Position numbers and translations under genes: made by a program
Shown here: positions 12,296 through 27,000 of the stretch, one piece after another
Layout of the letters: the number at the start of each line of letters is the position of its first letter
Position numbering within the stretch: position 1 is the stretch's first letter
Assembly: GCA_951213105.1 (NCBI GenBank)
Contig: OX578155.1
Coordinates: 33,203,984 to 33,267,983, forward strand
Length of the DNA: 64,000 nt
Reading direction: 5' to 3'
Source of the DNA: Amaurobius ferox
Lineage: Eukaryota > Arthropoda > Arachnida > Araneae > Amaurobiidae
The notes under the pieces: model-generated
The model's database searches: none
Seen by the model: only the letters and a program-made list of their open reading frames with translations
What the model was told of the DNA's origin: nothing

Positions 12296-12921
12296 TTTTT
12301 ACTTTCCCTGCAATACATGGTAATGTATAGGGAATGGAATCGTGTCGAAAATCACAAGGTTCTACATGTTTTGAGACCTCTAGAACATGAAAAACTATTT
12401 TTAGCATGACGTCTGTGTGTGTCTGTGAAACTGTGTGTGCTATGTATCCGCTCTAACTTAAAAACTAATGGACCAAATTTCATAAAATTTTATAAATAAG
12501 TCACTTGTGAATGAATGACCCTAGTGCTCATTAGATTTTGGTAGGATTCGGCAAAGAAAACCTGCCTTTCTCTACAAAATGGTCCTCAAAAGTTACAAAA
12601 TCTAAAATAAAAGGCTATGTGTGTTCAAATATATAAATTAAATGATTGTTTTATACGTGGTTTTTGACGAAAAAAAGAATAAGATCAACCCTATTACTCT
12701 AGGATTAACCGTTCTCGAGATATTTTAGTTTATTTGCATTTTTGTTACGCCGCCTTTGAAAAAATGTCCAGTTACCAAATAGAAACAAAAATTGATTTAA
12801 ATGTACAAATTCAGCGTTATTTTGTACAATAAAACTCAATTTAATGAATTATTAAGGAAATAGAGAAAAAATGAATTTTAGTCTGTAGGGAAGGTCATGT
12901 GCTGCCCAAATCAGATTTTTT
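12296..12921 (-). mobile_element. Family A hairpin-ended repeat, copy A1
   Basis: In this report family A is written from its ATCTGATGTGGGCAGCACAT end to its GCAGGGAAAGTAAAA end. Here it is inverted. It opens with ACTTTCCCTGCAATACATGG and ends with GTGCTGCCCAAATCAGA. Between them are the standard parts: a GTTTTGAGACCTCTAGAA block, a short TG-rich tract beside GACGTC, a CTCGAGATATTTTAG block and a TAGAAACAAAAATTGA block. There is no protein-coding capacity. Confidence 0.8.
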
Positions 12922-13051
12922 CCCTATTCCGATAATGATCCTGGTATTTGAATCATGATATATACGGAGATTCAATCTCCAGGTATTTTAACATTATGTT
13001 GATACATCTTCATATCAGTAAATACTTTTTTGGGAACAGATGTAGTACATA

Positions 13052-13629
13052 ATTTCTTTTTTATTTTTGGCGATTTTTGAGTGAAATTCTGGCAATCCCT
13101 GCTATGATTTGGAGATTATTCCATTCTGGCAACCCTTTCTGCATCTTTTGTCGCCCTTTTGTCACCTTTTGCGTCTTTTATCGGCAAGGTAAAAATCAGA
13201 TAACTTTCTGATCTTCATGTTGTGCTCTATGAGCCACAGAACACCTGTTTCATAAACAGCTGTTGCTATCTCCGACAGCCAGCGGGATCGGATTCTTCGA
13301 TGTGTTTTTACTGGGTGAGAGTAGCGAGTTAAGCCGAAGTGGCCTTAGACCCATGTTTGAATTGCTACATATCAACTGTTGCATAAACGGCGACAAATGG
13401 GCGATTTTTACCTCAGCGACAAAAGGGCAACGAAAGATGACAAAAGTGAGAAAAAAGACACGGAAAATGGATTGTTACGATTTTTTCCTTGGCGACAAAA
13501 GGACGATAAAAATCGACAAACGGGCGACAAAAGATGCGGGAAGAGTTGCCAGAATGGAATGTTCTCCAAATCAAAGCAGCGATTACCAGAATTGCACCTA
13601 AAATCGCTAAGAATGAAAAAAGGGAAATC
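13052..13629. mobile_element. Palindromic MITE-like element upstream of cubilin
   Basis: 13052-13200 is the reverse complement of about 13480-13629 with scattered mismatches. Shared phrases include TTCTGGCAA, TGATTTGGAGA, ATTCCATTCTGGCAAC, GCATCTTTTGTCGCCC and GGCGATTTTTGAG. The centre holds about 280 bp of unmatched sequence. Its right end is about 220 bp from the cubilin start codon. Four overlapping frames at 13263-13803 lie in or beside it; I reject them as genes because they follow the inverted repeat on both strands. I did not find a convincing target duplication. Confidence 0.75.
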
Positions 13630-13747
13630 ACAGACACCGTACCAGTACTAAACTGTGCTTTTGCGGGCATAATTGCTGTCCTTACACCTTCTGATACCAC
13701 CGATACACGGCTTCTCGAAAGGAACGTCAAACTAGGGGGGCGTACGC

Positions 13748-13757
13748 TTAATAAAAG
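13748..13757 (+). promoter_or_regulatory. Possible TATA-like box of cubilin
   Basis: TTAATAAAAG lies about 100 bp before the start codon. It is the only TATA-like string in the short stretch between the MITE and the ATG. No clear initiator motif follows at the expected distance, so this is weak. Confidence 0.2.
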
Positions 13758-13849
13758 CAGCTGCGGATGTATAATGTTACATTTGCACGGAGCTCGGCTG
13801 TAGCCCAGACTGTCAATCGCCCTGCAGAGGTGTGTGAGGCAAGACGACG

Positions 13850-13929
13850 ATGTTCTGGCTGAAATGTGTTCTGGTGCTCATTCTTGGAATATTGGGAACG
13901 AATTCCGGAAGTGACCCCTACTCTCAACA
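13850..13929 (+). CDS. CUBN: Cubilin exon 1 (start codon and signal peptide)
   Basis: The ATG has A at -3, and an in-frame TGA lies 15 bp upstream at 13835, so no earlier start is possible in this exon. It encodes [16 protein letters not shown], a typical signal peptide core, followed by polar residues. The donor is at 13930 (GTAAGT) and splits a codon after two bases. Reading on without splicing meets a stop at once, which supports the donor. Confidence 0.85.
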
Positions 13930-14024
13930 GTAAGTGCTGAATAATATTTCACTCAGCGTTGCCAACTTAGTCTTGTCCTTAAATTTCTGGAATATATTTT
14001 AGGGACAATTTTAATTGCAGTACG

Positions 14025-14062
<38 letters not shown>

Positions 14063-17000
14063 CTGATGTGAGCTGCACACGACTGTCCCTACAGACTCAT
14101 ATTCACTTTCTCTTTATTCCTTCAATATTTAATTAAATTGAGTTTCATTGCACAAAATTACACCCATGGTTATTTTATATTACATTGAATTCGCTCTTTA
14201 AATTCAATTTTCGATTATGTTTGGTAAGTGGAATTATTTTTAAAAGTGGTGTATCGAAAATGCAAAAAGAAAAAATATAAATAAACTAAAATATCTCAAG
14301 AATGTCTAGTCCTAGAGTAATGGGGTTGATCTTATTCTTTTCATCGACAAAAATTACGTGTAAAACAAGCATGTAATTGATATATTTAAGCATATATGCA
14401 GTCTTTTATTTTAAATTTTGCCGGCCATTTCGCAAAAACAGGCAAGTTCTTTTTTTCCAAATCATACCAAAATCTAATCAGTACCAGAATAACCCACAAC
14501 TGACTTATCTATAAAATTTATAAAGTTTTATGAAATTCGGTCAATTAGTTTCATTAGTTTCTGAGTTAGAGTGCATACATTCATTGCACACACACACACG
14601 CACACACACACACACACACTCACACACACACACAGAATTCACACACAGACGTCACGCTAAAAGTAAATTTTTCGTGTTCTAGAGGTCCCAAAATGTGTAG
14701 ATTCGTCGAAAACTCGATTTGTGATTTTCGACATGATTCCATTACCTTCCCTATAAATTACCATGTGTTGCAAGTAAAGTAAAACCGTTATCATTACGTA
14801 TTATTACGTTAGGGTATCAAATTTCTTATCTATTTATTTACTTCTAAGAATTTTGTCAGTGTTATAAAAATGTGTCAAGTCATCAAATGGAAATCTGACG
14901 TGGGTAGCATATGACTTTCACTACAGATGTAAATGCATTTTATTTTCCATAATCTTTTAAATTGAGCTTAATCGCTCCAAATGACATAGTCACGCTATCC
15001 AGGCGGTTCAGCTCACCCGTAGAGTAGCAAGTGGACGCAAGCGGAAAATAAAGATTCAATTTGCAGTTTTGATACGTATTTTTTATACAATATAATTTAT
15101 ATAAAAAATAATTTATATTAAAATCATATATGTTGTTAAAAATATTCATTATATAAATTAAAATAATTTATATAATGAATAAATCCCTAAATGGAACGGA
15201 TACTTAGTTGATATTATACCCAATATACAATTTTAAAACGTCTTTTTCTATATAATATAATAATTTATATAATTATATTTTATATAAATTATTATATTAT
15301 ACAAAAAATATGCATTATATAAATTAAAATAATTTACATTATGAACAAACCCCAAATAAAAAGGATACTTAGTTAATATTGTATTCAATTTTCAGTTTTA
15401 ATACGACTTTGTTTAAATAATATAATAATTTATATTAAAAATTATTTATATAATTATTTTTAATATGAATTATTGTATTATGTAAAAAATATGTATTTAT
15501 AAATATTATATATCATTAAAGATATTCATTATATAAATTAAAATCTCATATATAATGGATAAAGCCCCAAAGGACACAAATACTTTATTGATATCATAGG
15601 CGAAGTTACGGGAGGGGGCCGGGCCCACTTTAATAAAATTAACTTTCCAACTTTGTTCTCATACTTAAAGAATTGAACACTTTTTTACTGCGTGAAAATA
15701 AAAATGAATTATTTTGTAAATCAATACCTAACATGTTATGTATAATTGTATAATTGATATAATAACAAGAAAGATCAATCATGCATAAAGCATTGATTAT
15801 GAAACACTTTCCAACTAAAATGAAATTTTATTTAAACATCTCTAAAATGAGATACATTCAGCGATGATATTTTTTTATTATCACAGAACTATAATAATTT
15901 ATATTACTTGCAAATTTAAAACTGCATCGAAAAAAATGAACTTTACTCAAATGACGTCATCGAAATATAAATCGGCTGATTCTCTATGTAAAAGCGGTTA
16001 ATGTTTCATTCATGCACTTTTATTCCAGACTCCAGAGTTAAATAGTTTTGCTTGAAACAAATTCAGCTATTCTTATACAACTCATCTTCCAATCACTCAT
16101 CTTACATTCTGCATCCATTAAAATTAGGCTTCGTTGTAGAAATATTCAAAGTTTGATGATCATTTAAACTAAACAATATTGTAATTGCGTTGGCACAGAA
16201 TATAGATGCACAGAAAATGCGTAAAAATAAAACGGATTTAGGGAGGATGCAACACTAAATATAAATTCAAAATAACTTTAAAAATCACCATTTTTACTCT
16301 GAGAAAAAAAGATGGATGCAATATATTATTTTGAAGTGGGTCACGTTATCTCTTCATAATATATGGGTGTAATTATTACTTTAATTTTTATTAAAAAACT
16401 ACCAAACATATTTTGCTGAAATTTTTTTTATACATTTTATGGGATAATTTGAATAATTCCTAAAGTTTTTGAAGCAATTTGTAAATTTTAACTCCGCTTA
16501 AAAAAATTTTAACTCCGCTTTAAACATTGGGTTCCATATGATACAATGCATTTTATTTTTTCTATCTGGGTTCAATCCAAAACTAATTAGGTAATATTAT
16601 CAATTTACATTCCCATATGCCCCACCGACAGTCTCAACAACATACTAAAATTTCATTTTGATAAAGACATTTTTACAGCAGTTTTCGTGCGAGCGGACAG
16701 ACAGACAGAATGACCAAAGTCATAAACACTTTTCAATTATATTTAAAGTGTTAAAAACATGCTAAGAAACTTTTAGTCAAGTGAAAACATCTTGGAATAT
16801 AAAATCCCAATAGATTATTGTCGTACTTGCCAGTAGAAAGTTGCAGTTAAAAAAAAGTCAACTTTTGGATAAAGATACTTAGAAACTTCGCTAAGCCTGT
16901 GGCAAAGACAACAGCCTAGGGTATATTTTATAACTAAAACCTTGTTACTTTCCTTATATACATAATGTATAAGGAAAGTATTGTGACGGGGTCGAAAATT

Positions 17001-17127
17001 TGGATTCGAGTTTTCGACGGCAGAGTACGTTTCAAGCATCCCTGCTCACGAATCGAACATTTTTGAGGTGATGTCTGTGTGTATCAGTGTGTGAAAGTAT
17101 GTGTGTGTGTATGTGTGTGTATGTGTG

Positions 17128-17193
<66 letters not shown>

Positions 17194-20100
17194 AGTGAGG
17201 CTGTGGAGACGATATCTGACGAACGCATGGAGGGATTCCAATGAAATTTGGTACAAAAATCACAATCCGTGAATACTGGAAGCCTATTGTTTTTAAACAG
17301 AATCGAATGTTCAGAACTCCCCTAAATTTTCGAGTGAAATTTTGAAAAAATCTTAAATATCAAAACCTTTAATAAAGTTACGCAAATAGACATTTCTTAT
17401 GTAATTTTTCTTTAGAAAACGATTGACATAAACTGTGGGACGCTAGCATTAACCTTTCTCGAGATATTGCACATTTTTCAAATAAATTTATCAAAAAATC
17501 AAGTAAAATAAAAAAAAATATTAACTCTTAAGAAACATGTTCACTCTTCATATGTAATATCATGCGATAAATTGGATGATATCATTCTCGTGGATCTAAC
17601 TCGTTCCATTCACGAGAAATATACTTTGAGTAATACTTTTGTATTTGAACGCCAATAGTCATTTATCTGCTGTAAGAATAACTTATTTCTTCGTTCATAA
17701 CGCTTGGCGAAATTTAGGCGACAAATTTGGCGGAATGTCGCAAATTTGGCGAATTTTTTAAATGTTGCCAAATTAACGAAAATCTTGCCAAATGGACAAA
17801 AATGACGCTGCATCAATGAAAATGACGACTAATTGAAGAAAATTTAATATCTTGGGAAGAATATATCTACTATAAGAATAACATTTTTTTTAAAGTGTAA
17901 AAGTAGTAAATTCATTGGATTGTTTAAGGCAAGTCATGTGTTGCCCACATCAGATTTTTAGTCGTTGTAAGAGGAATGGACATGGCCTTCTTTACCAAGG
18001 GGCATATGAAACGCTGGCCCCCTTTCATCTGTAACTAGAATTATAAACGCAGGTAGAGCTGCAGAAATCCCGGGAATTTTGGGAAATAAGCCGGGAAATT
18101 TGGAAGTATTGGAAACTTTGATAGGAATAAACTAATTTACCTGTTACTAATGTTCTGGCTAATCCAACACATTTTTCAGTTTGATGATAGATTGTCATTT
18201 AGATAAATTTACTAAATCTATGTATGAGTTTGAAGGTAGAAGTCTATTAAAATACAATTTTGGCGAATTTGAAATCGTAAAAATTCTGTTTAAAATGTGT
18301 AACTTTTATCTATCACTAATTATTAATATATTTTTACTGTCCCTGCTATACATGGTAATGTATAGGGAAAGTATTGGAATCATGCCGAAAATCGCAACTC
18401 GAGTTTTCGACGGATCAACACGTTTCGAGACCTCTAGAATACGAAAAAGCTATTTTTAGCGTGACGTCTGTGTGTGTGTCTGTGTGTGTGTCTGTGTGTC
18501 GGCCTGTCTGTCTGTGCAGATTTTGTATCCGTTCTAACTAAAACACTAATCGACCGAATTTCACAAAATTTGGTAGGTAAATCACTTGTGGGCGAGTCTG
18601 GTGCTGATTAGTTTTGGGTACGATTCGGAAAAAAATAACCTGCTCTTTTTTGCAAAATGGCCCCCAAAAATTGTCAAAATCTAAACTAAAAAGCTACGTA
18701 TGCTCAAATATATCCATTAAATGCTTGTTTAATACGTAATTTTAAAGAAGAAAAGAATAAAACCAACCCCATTACACTAGGACTAGCCGTTCCCGAGATA
18801 TATTAGTTTTTTTCGTATTTTCTCCACTACACCTTTGAAAAAAAGTTCAGTTATCAAATGAGAACGAAAATAGAATTAAAAGTGAATTAAATTTAATTAA
18901 AATAAAGAGAACGTGGATATAAGTCTGCAGGGAAAGTCATGTGCTGCCCACATCAGATTTTTACTTTTCCTGCAATACATGGTAATGTATAGGGAAACTA
19001 TTGGAATCACGCCGAAAATCTCATCTCGAATTTTTAACGGATCTACACGCTTCGAGACCTTTAGAATACGAAAAAACTATTTTTAGCGTGACGTCTGTGT
19101 GTGTGTCTTTGTGTCTGTCTGTCTGTGCAGATTTTGTATCCACTCTAACTAAAAAACTAATTTGACCGAATTTCATAAAATTTGGTAGGTAAGTCACTTA
19201 TGGGCGAATCTGGTGGTGATTAGTTTTGGGCACAATTAGGGATAAAAGAACCCGCTTTTTTTGCGAAATGGCCCGCGAAAGCCTGTATCCACTGTAGCTG
19301 AAAAATTATCAGAGCGAATTTCACAAAATTCGGTAGATATGTCGCTTATAGGTCACCCTGGTGCTGATTAGATTTTGGTATGATTCGAAAAAAAATAATC
19401 TGCCTTTTTTTGCCAAATGGCCCGCAAAAATCGTCAAAATCTAAAATAAAAAACTGCGTATGCTCAAATATATTCATTAAATGCTTGTTTTATACGTAAT
19501 TTTTAACGATGAAATGAATAAGACCCACCCATTACACTAGGACTAGCCGTTCTCGAGATATTATAGTTTTCTCGTATTTTCTCTACGCCAGCTTTGAAAA
19601 TAAGTCCAGTTACCAAATGTGAACGAAAATTGAATTAAAAGTGAATTAAATATAATTAAAATAAAAAGAACGTGGATATAAGTCTGAGGGGAAAGTCATG
19701 TGCTGCCCACATCAGATTTTTAATATTTTAATCCTTTAAAGCTTTAATATATTATTTTAAGAAAAAATGATTGGAAGTTTCTTACCTATAGAAAACCTGA
19801 GGTTTTTTCTGATTTTGGGACTAATATAGATTTCTTATTATACCATTCAATATTAAACGACTATGAATGACTTAATCACTTCGTAATAAGTATTTCCTCG
19901 TTCGGCGTGTATTTACTTTTGAAATATTTACAAATTAAATTACAAATGTATTTGTGGCAATATTTTTTTTTTATTTTGCATATAGTTAGAAAGTCACACA
20001 ATTTATAAATTTTTCTTGGATGTAACAAATCTCTCTCAATATTCCATGCTTCAGCCATTTGCAATTCCGAATGTAAAAAGAAAATATTAATTTTGGGTCA

Positions 20101-21031
20101 TATATATTTCTTTTACAATGCAAAATGAAATAACAGAAAACTCCAACATTTTGGAAACTTTCAAAATTCCCTTCCCAAAGAACCCGATTCGTTTCTGAGT
20201 TAGAGTGGATACATATATTGCGCAGACACAGACACACACACAGACGTCACACTACAAAAAAAATTTTTTTTTCGTAATCTAGAGGTTCAGAAACATGTAT
20301 ATCCGCCGAAAACTCGAGTTGCTACTTTAGATAGGATTCCAATAATTTTCCTTTACATTAGCATGTACTGTAGGGAAAGTAAAAATCTGATGTGGCCAGC
20401 ACATGAATTTCCTTACAAATTGAAATTAATTTTCTTATTTTTTATTTCATGATGCATTAAATTGACTTTGGTTGCATAAAATAAATGATACTTTTCTTAT
20501 ATAATACCCAATTTGTAGTTTTAGTGCATATTCGTTTCATTTGGCAATTTATAAGGTTTCCAGCTCTTCAAAATAAAACAAAACGTATCTCGAGAACGGT
20601 TCATCCTAGGGATAGTCTTACTCGCTGTCTTGTCAAAAATTACATGAAGAACAAGTACTTAAAATTTTTAGCAATTTTAGTCATTTATTTCATATTTCTA
20701 CGATCTTTGCCGGACATTTCTTTAAAAAAGGCGGGTTCTTTTTCCCCGAATCATACCAAAATCTAATCAGCGCTAGAGTAACCCATAAGTGACTTATCTA
20801 CCAAATTTTGGAAAATTTGGTCAATTAGCTTTTTAGCTAAGGTGGATACATGCGATTTTTGAAGGGCCATTTCGCAAAAAAGGCGGGTTCCTTTATCCCG
20901 AATCGTACCAAAATCTAATCAGAACCAGGGTCATCCACAAGTGACTCATCTGTAAAATTTTAAGAAATTTGATTTTAAGAATTCTAAGTATTTGAGTTAG
21001 AGTGGATACATACATTGCAGAGGCAGATACG

Positions 21032-21067
<36 letters not shown>

Positions 21068-24000
21068 CTCACACACAGACGTCACGCTAAAATAGTTTCT
21101 TCGAGTTCTGGAGGTCACAAAACTTGTAGATCCGTCGAAAAGTCCAGTTACGATTTTCGACACGATTCCAATACTTTCCCTATACACCACCATGTTTTGC
21201 AGGGGAATTAAAAAAGTCAGGCACATCCACAGAGAGAAGGAGAGGAAAATATTAAAGCTTTCATTTTAGCAGTTATTGACAAAGTCTTTTTTACGTCTAT
21301 GGCCATTTACGGGGTATTGGGTAAAAGATATACAAAAATTAACATGGATGCTTCAAGTTTAACAAATAAAGAGTTAATAAAATGCGTTGTGGTGAAAATT
21401 ATTAAATACTAAGAATATTCGAATAGGGTACCAAAAAATCTAATGTGGACAGCACATGACTTTCCCTGTATACTCAAATTCATATTTTCTTTACTTTTTA
21501 ATAATTCATTAGATTGAGTTTACTTGAACCAAATAACACAAAATTTGCATTTTTAATTCAATTTTTGTTTTTATTTGGTAATTGGACATTTTTCCGAAAT
21601 CGACGTAAGAAAAATTCAAGAAATCTCAAGTATCTTGAGAACAGTTAGTCCTAAAGTATAATGGAGTGTGTTACATTATTTTTCTCGTCGAAAATTGCGT
21701 ATAAGAATTTAATTGATATATTTCAGCATACGTAGTCTTTTTTTTTTTAGATTTTTGCGATTTTTACGAGCCCTTTCGTAAAAATAGGCAGGATTTTATA
21801 TTCCGAATCGTACCAAAATCGAATCAGCACCGGAGTGTCCCACAAGAAACTTGTCTACCAAATATTGTGGAATTTGGTCAATTAGTATTTTAGCTAGGGT
21901 GGATACATGAAATTTTTGCGGACCATTTTGTTAAAAAAGGCGGGTTCTTCTTTTCCGAATCGTACCAAATTCTAATCAGTACCAGAGTATCTAACAAGTA
22001 ACTTATCTAGCAAATTTTGTGAAATTTGGTAAGTTAGTATTTTAGCTAGAGCGGATAAATATAATTTTTACGGGTCATTTCGCATAAAAGGCGGATTCTG
22101 TTTTCATGAATCGTACCAAAATCTAATCAGCACCAGGGTCACTCCCAAGTGACTTACCAACCAAATTTTATGAAATTCGGTACATTAGTTTTTCAGTTAG
22201 AATGGATACATACATTGCACAGGCACACAGACAGACACACAGACAGACACACACACAGACGTCACGCTGAAAATAGGTTTTTCGTATTCTAGAGGTCTCG
22301 AAACGTGTGGAGTGTTGTTGTTGTTGAAACCTAGACCGTCCGACCTATCAGAAAGGTGTAAGGTAACTGTTTGGACGGTCGGGAAGTGCCACCCAATTTA
22401 GACCGGAACCCAGTGGGGGAGGCATCCACGGGGACCGTACCCTCCTTCCCCTACCACCAACCTCTCGGAAGGACTTTCGGACCCACATGTTTAACGTGAT
22501 CGTACTCCGCATGAACACGGTGGCAGTTATGGCAGTGGCTGGAATCGAACCCGGGCCTACCGAGTGCAACTCCAGCTCGCTAACCAATGGGCTACCGCGC
22601 CCTAACGTGTGGAGTGTGTTATAGTCTTTATCTCGTCAAAAATTGTGTATAAAACGAGAATTTAATTGATGCATTTCAGCATACGTAGTTTTTTTTTCAG
22701 ATTTTTGCGCGCGATTTCGTAAAGAAAGGCATGTTGTTCTTTTCCGAATCGTACCAAAATCTAATCAGCACCAGAGTCTCCCAAAAGTAACTTATCTACC
22801 AAATTTTGTGAAATTTGGTCAATTAGTATTTTAGATAGGGTGGATAAATGAAATTTTTGAGGGCCATTTTGTAAAAAAAGCAGGTTGTTCTTTTCCGAAT
22901 CGTACCAAAATCTAATCAGCACCAAAGTGTTCCACAAGTAACCTATCTTCCAAATTTTGTGAAATTTGATCAATTAGTATTTTAGCTAGAGTGGATACAT
23001 GAAATTTTTACTGGCTATTTCGCAAAAAAGAATGGATTCTGTTTTTATGATTCCTACCAAAAACTAATCAGCACCAGGGTCTCACTCAAGTGATTTACAT
23101 ACCAAATTTTATAAAATTCGGTCCACCAGTTTTTAGTTAGAGTGGATACATACCTTGCACAGACACACAGACAGACACACGCACACAGACGTCACGCTAA
23201 AAATAGTGTTTTCGTATTCTAGAGGTCTCGAAACGTGTAGATCCGTCGAAAACTCGAGTTGCGATTTTTGACATGATTCCAATATTTTCCCTATACATTA
23301 TCATGTATTGCAGGGAAAGCAAAAATCTGATGTGGACAGCACATGACTTTCCCTGCAGACTCATATTAACGTTCTCCTTATTTTCATTAAATTTATTTCA
23401 CTTTTAATTCAATTTTCGTTCTCATTCGGAAACCGGACTTATTTTCAAAGGTGGCGCAGAGAAAATAAGGAAAACTAAAATATCTCGAGAACGGCTAGTC
23501 TTAGTGTAATGGGGTTGGTCTTATTATTTTCGTCGTTAAAAATTACGTATTAAACGAGCATTTAATGGATATATTCGAGTATACCTAGTTCTTTAGTTTA
23601 GATTTTGACGAATTTTTGCTGGCCATTTTGCAGAAAAAGACGGTTATTTTTTTCCGAATCGTACCAAATTCTAATCAGCACCAGGATGACCCACAAGTGA
23701 CTCATCTACCGAATTTTGTGAAATTCGGTCCATTAGTTTTTCAGTTAGAGTGGATACAAGCTTTTGCGGGCCATTTCGCAGAAAAGGCGGGTTCTTTTAT
23801 TCCAAATCGTTCCCAAAACTAATCAGCACCAGACTCGCCCACAAGTGACTTACCAAATTTTGTGAAATTCGGTCGATTAGTTTTTTAGTTAGAGCGGATA
23901 CAAAATCTGCACAGACAGAGAGACAGACACACAGACACACAGACAGACACACAGACACACAGACACACAGACAGACACACAGACACACACACAGACGTCA

Positions 24001-27000
24001 CGCTAAAAAGGATTTTTTCGTATTCTAGAGGTCTCGAAACGTGTAGATCCATCGAAAACTCGAGTTGCGATTTTTGACATGATTCCAATACTTTCCCTAT
24101 ACATTACCATGTATTGCAGGGAAAGTAAAAATAGCTTATTCTTATAGTAGATACTTATATATCCTTTTCAAGATATTGAATTTTCTTCAATTAGTCATCA
24201 TTTTCTTTGATTTAGAATCATTTTTAACCTTTTGGCGAGATTTTCGTTTATTTGACAACATTTAAAAAGTCGCCAAGTTGGCGACATTCCGCCAAATTCG
24301 TCTCCAAAATCTCGCCAAGAGTTATGGAACGAGAAATAAGTTATTCTGGAGGTTTGAACCTTGTTCCGGAGGATTATATACAAATGGTACCAAGAGGACC
24401 ACACATCCAACCACGAACAGTGTTAGCAAATATATAACAGAATATCCAACAAAGAGCAAAATAACAATATATACAGATGGCTCAAAGACAAGAATGGGTA
24501 CGGCAGCGGCTTTCTGCGTCTACACATACAACATACTAACACATACGCAGTCACAGAGACTTCAAAATAAAAACTCAGTCTTTCAGGCAGAAATGTATGC
24601 GATTTCAAAGGCTCTAACATGGTTAATAAAACACGGGTTTCCATCCACGGTAATTGCCACAGATAGCCAGCCAAGTCTTGAAGCCTTGAAGAAGCACCAA
24701 ACGACATCGGGGCAGGTTAGAGATGTCCAGAATCTAATTACAAACGTGGGTTGTAGAGTACAACTAACTTGGGTTCCAGCACACACAAGAATAGAGGGTA
24801 ATGAGCTTGCGGGCAAGGCAGCAAAGAACGCAACGGAACATCCTGAAGATGTAATTCATACCGGTGTTAAGCTCCCGATATCAAGCCTTAAGTGGGACTT
24901 AAAGCAATATCATATGAAAAAGTGGCAAGAACGCTGGACGGCATCAAAAAAGGGCCGTAAAACACAACCATTTACACCAGAAGTCAGATCAGACAATCTA
25001 CAAACAGAGAAACAACAATGGTCTTTACAGGACATGGTCCTTTTTCGTCCTTCCTATATCAGATTGGTAAGAGCGCCACGGACTTCTGTGTCTGTGAGGA
25101 TGTCGGCGACCCACTTCACTACATGTCATACTGTCCATTGATGCACTGGTACCATGTTAGAGCACCAGCAACTTGCAATATGGCCCTCTGGACTAACAGA
25201 GTTCTGAGGAACAGGACAGAACACAGGACAGAATTAAAAAATCTGATGTGGGCAGCACATGACTTTCCCTGCAGACTTATATTAACGTTCTTTGTATTTT
25301 AATTAAATGTATTTCACTTTTAATTCAATTTTCGTTCTCATTCGGTAACCGGACTTACTTTCAAAGGTGGCGTAGAGAATATACGGTAAACTAAAATATC
25401 TCGAGAACGGCTAGTCCTAGAGTAATGGGGTTGTTCTTATTATTTTCGTCGTTAAAAATTACGTATTAAACGAGCATTTAATGGATATATTTGAGTATAC
25501 ATAGTTCTTTAGTTTAGATTTTGACAATTTTTGCGGGCCATTTTGCAATAAAAGGGCAGATTATTTTTTTCCGAATCATACTAAAATCTAATCAGCACCA
25601 GGGTAACTCACAAGGGACTCATCTACCGAATGTTGTGAAATTCGGTCCAGTAGTTTTTCAGTTAGAGTGGATACAAGCTTTTGCGGGCCATTTCGCAAAA
25701 AAAGGCGGGTTCTTTTAATCCGAATCGTACCCAAAACTAATCAGCACCAGACTCGCTCACAAGTGACTTACCTACCAAATTTTGTGAAATTCGGTCCATT
25801 AGTTTTTTAGTTAGATTGGATAAAAAATCTGCACAGACAGACAGACACACAGACAGACACACAGACAGACAGACAGACACACAGACAGACACACAGACAG
25901 ACAGACACACACACAGACGTCACGCTAAAAATGGTTTTTTCGTATTCTAGAGGTCTTGAAACGTGTAGATCCGTCGAAAACTCGAGTTGCGATTTTCGGC
26001 ATGATTCCAATACTTTCCCCATACATTACCATGTATTGCAGGGAAAGTAAAAAGTCATCCATTACCTGGAAGTAAAAGAAGTCTATATCATGGGTACAGC
26101 ACCACGTAACACACACACTCCAGTTCGCAGTGATTGTGTACATAGATAAATATAGTTATAGTGATTGTGTACAGAGAAAAAAAATAGATATAATGACTAT
26201 ATACATAAATAAAAATAGATGAAGTGATTGTGAATACATATAGAACTAGATAGTGACAATGTATATAGATTAAAATAGATAAAGTGTACATAGAGAAAAA
26301 TTATTATTGGACAAATATTTGAACTATACAAACTTATAAAAGAAAAAACTTAAAGAAACTCAAAAACAATAATATTTTAATCGGTCAAGTGTAGCCAATA
26401 TGCACTTTCAAGCACCTGCGCGTGTTTTATAGTATGTTGCCTACACCAATGCCTTGTGCAAGGTTGGCAGACCGCTTATTCTTACAGCAGATAAATGACT
26501 ATTGGCGTTCAAATACAAAAATATTACTCAAAGTATCTTTTCTCATGAATGGAACGAGCTAGATCCACGAAAATGATGTCACCCAATTTATCGCATGATA
26601 TTACATATGAAAAGTGAACATATTTCAAAACAGTTAATATATTTTTTTTAATTTATGGGATTTTTTGATAAATTCATTTGAAAATTGTTCAGTATCTCGA
26701 GAACGGTTCATACTAGCGTTCTAAAGTTTATGTCAATCGTTTTCTAAGGAAACATTGCATAAGGAATGTCTATTTGCGTAACTATATTAAAGCTTTTGTT
26801 TTTTTGATGATTTTTTCAAAATTTCACTCAAAAATTTAGGGAGGTTCTGAACATTCGATTGCGTATAAAAGCAACAGACTTCCAAGATTGAAGGATTGTG
26901 ATTTTTGTAACAAATTTCATTCGAATCGCTCCATTCGTTCATGAGATATCGTCCCCAAATACTCACTGACACACACACACACACAGACATGACCTCAAAA

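Noticed and set aside
13263..13803. Short coding genes just upstream of cubilin
   Set aside because: The frames overlap one another on both strands and follow a palindromic MITE; composition is that of the repeat.
17032..17272. His/Thr- or Cys/Val-rich small proteins at (GT)n and (CA)n tracts (also 5279-5758, 29343-29684, 50331-50807)
   Set aside because: They are translations of dinucleotide repeats inside hairpin-ended elements.
22550..22603. tRNA genes at 22550, 32931, 55400 and 59300
   Set aside because: Each has A- and B-box-like text but no proper cloverleaf 3' half, and each leads into a SINE body.
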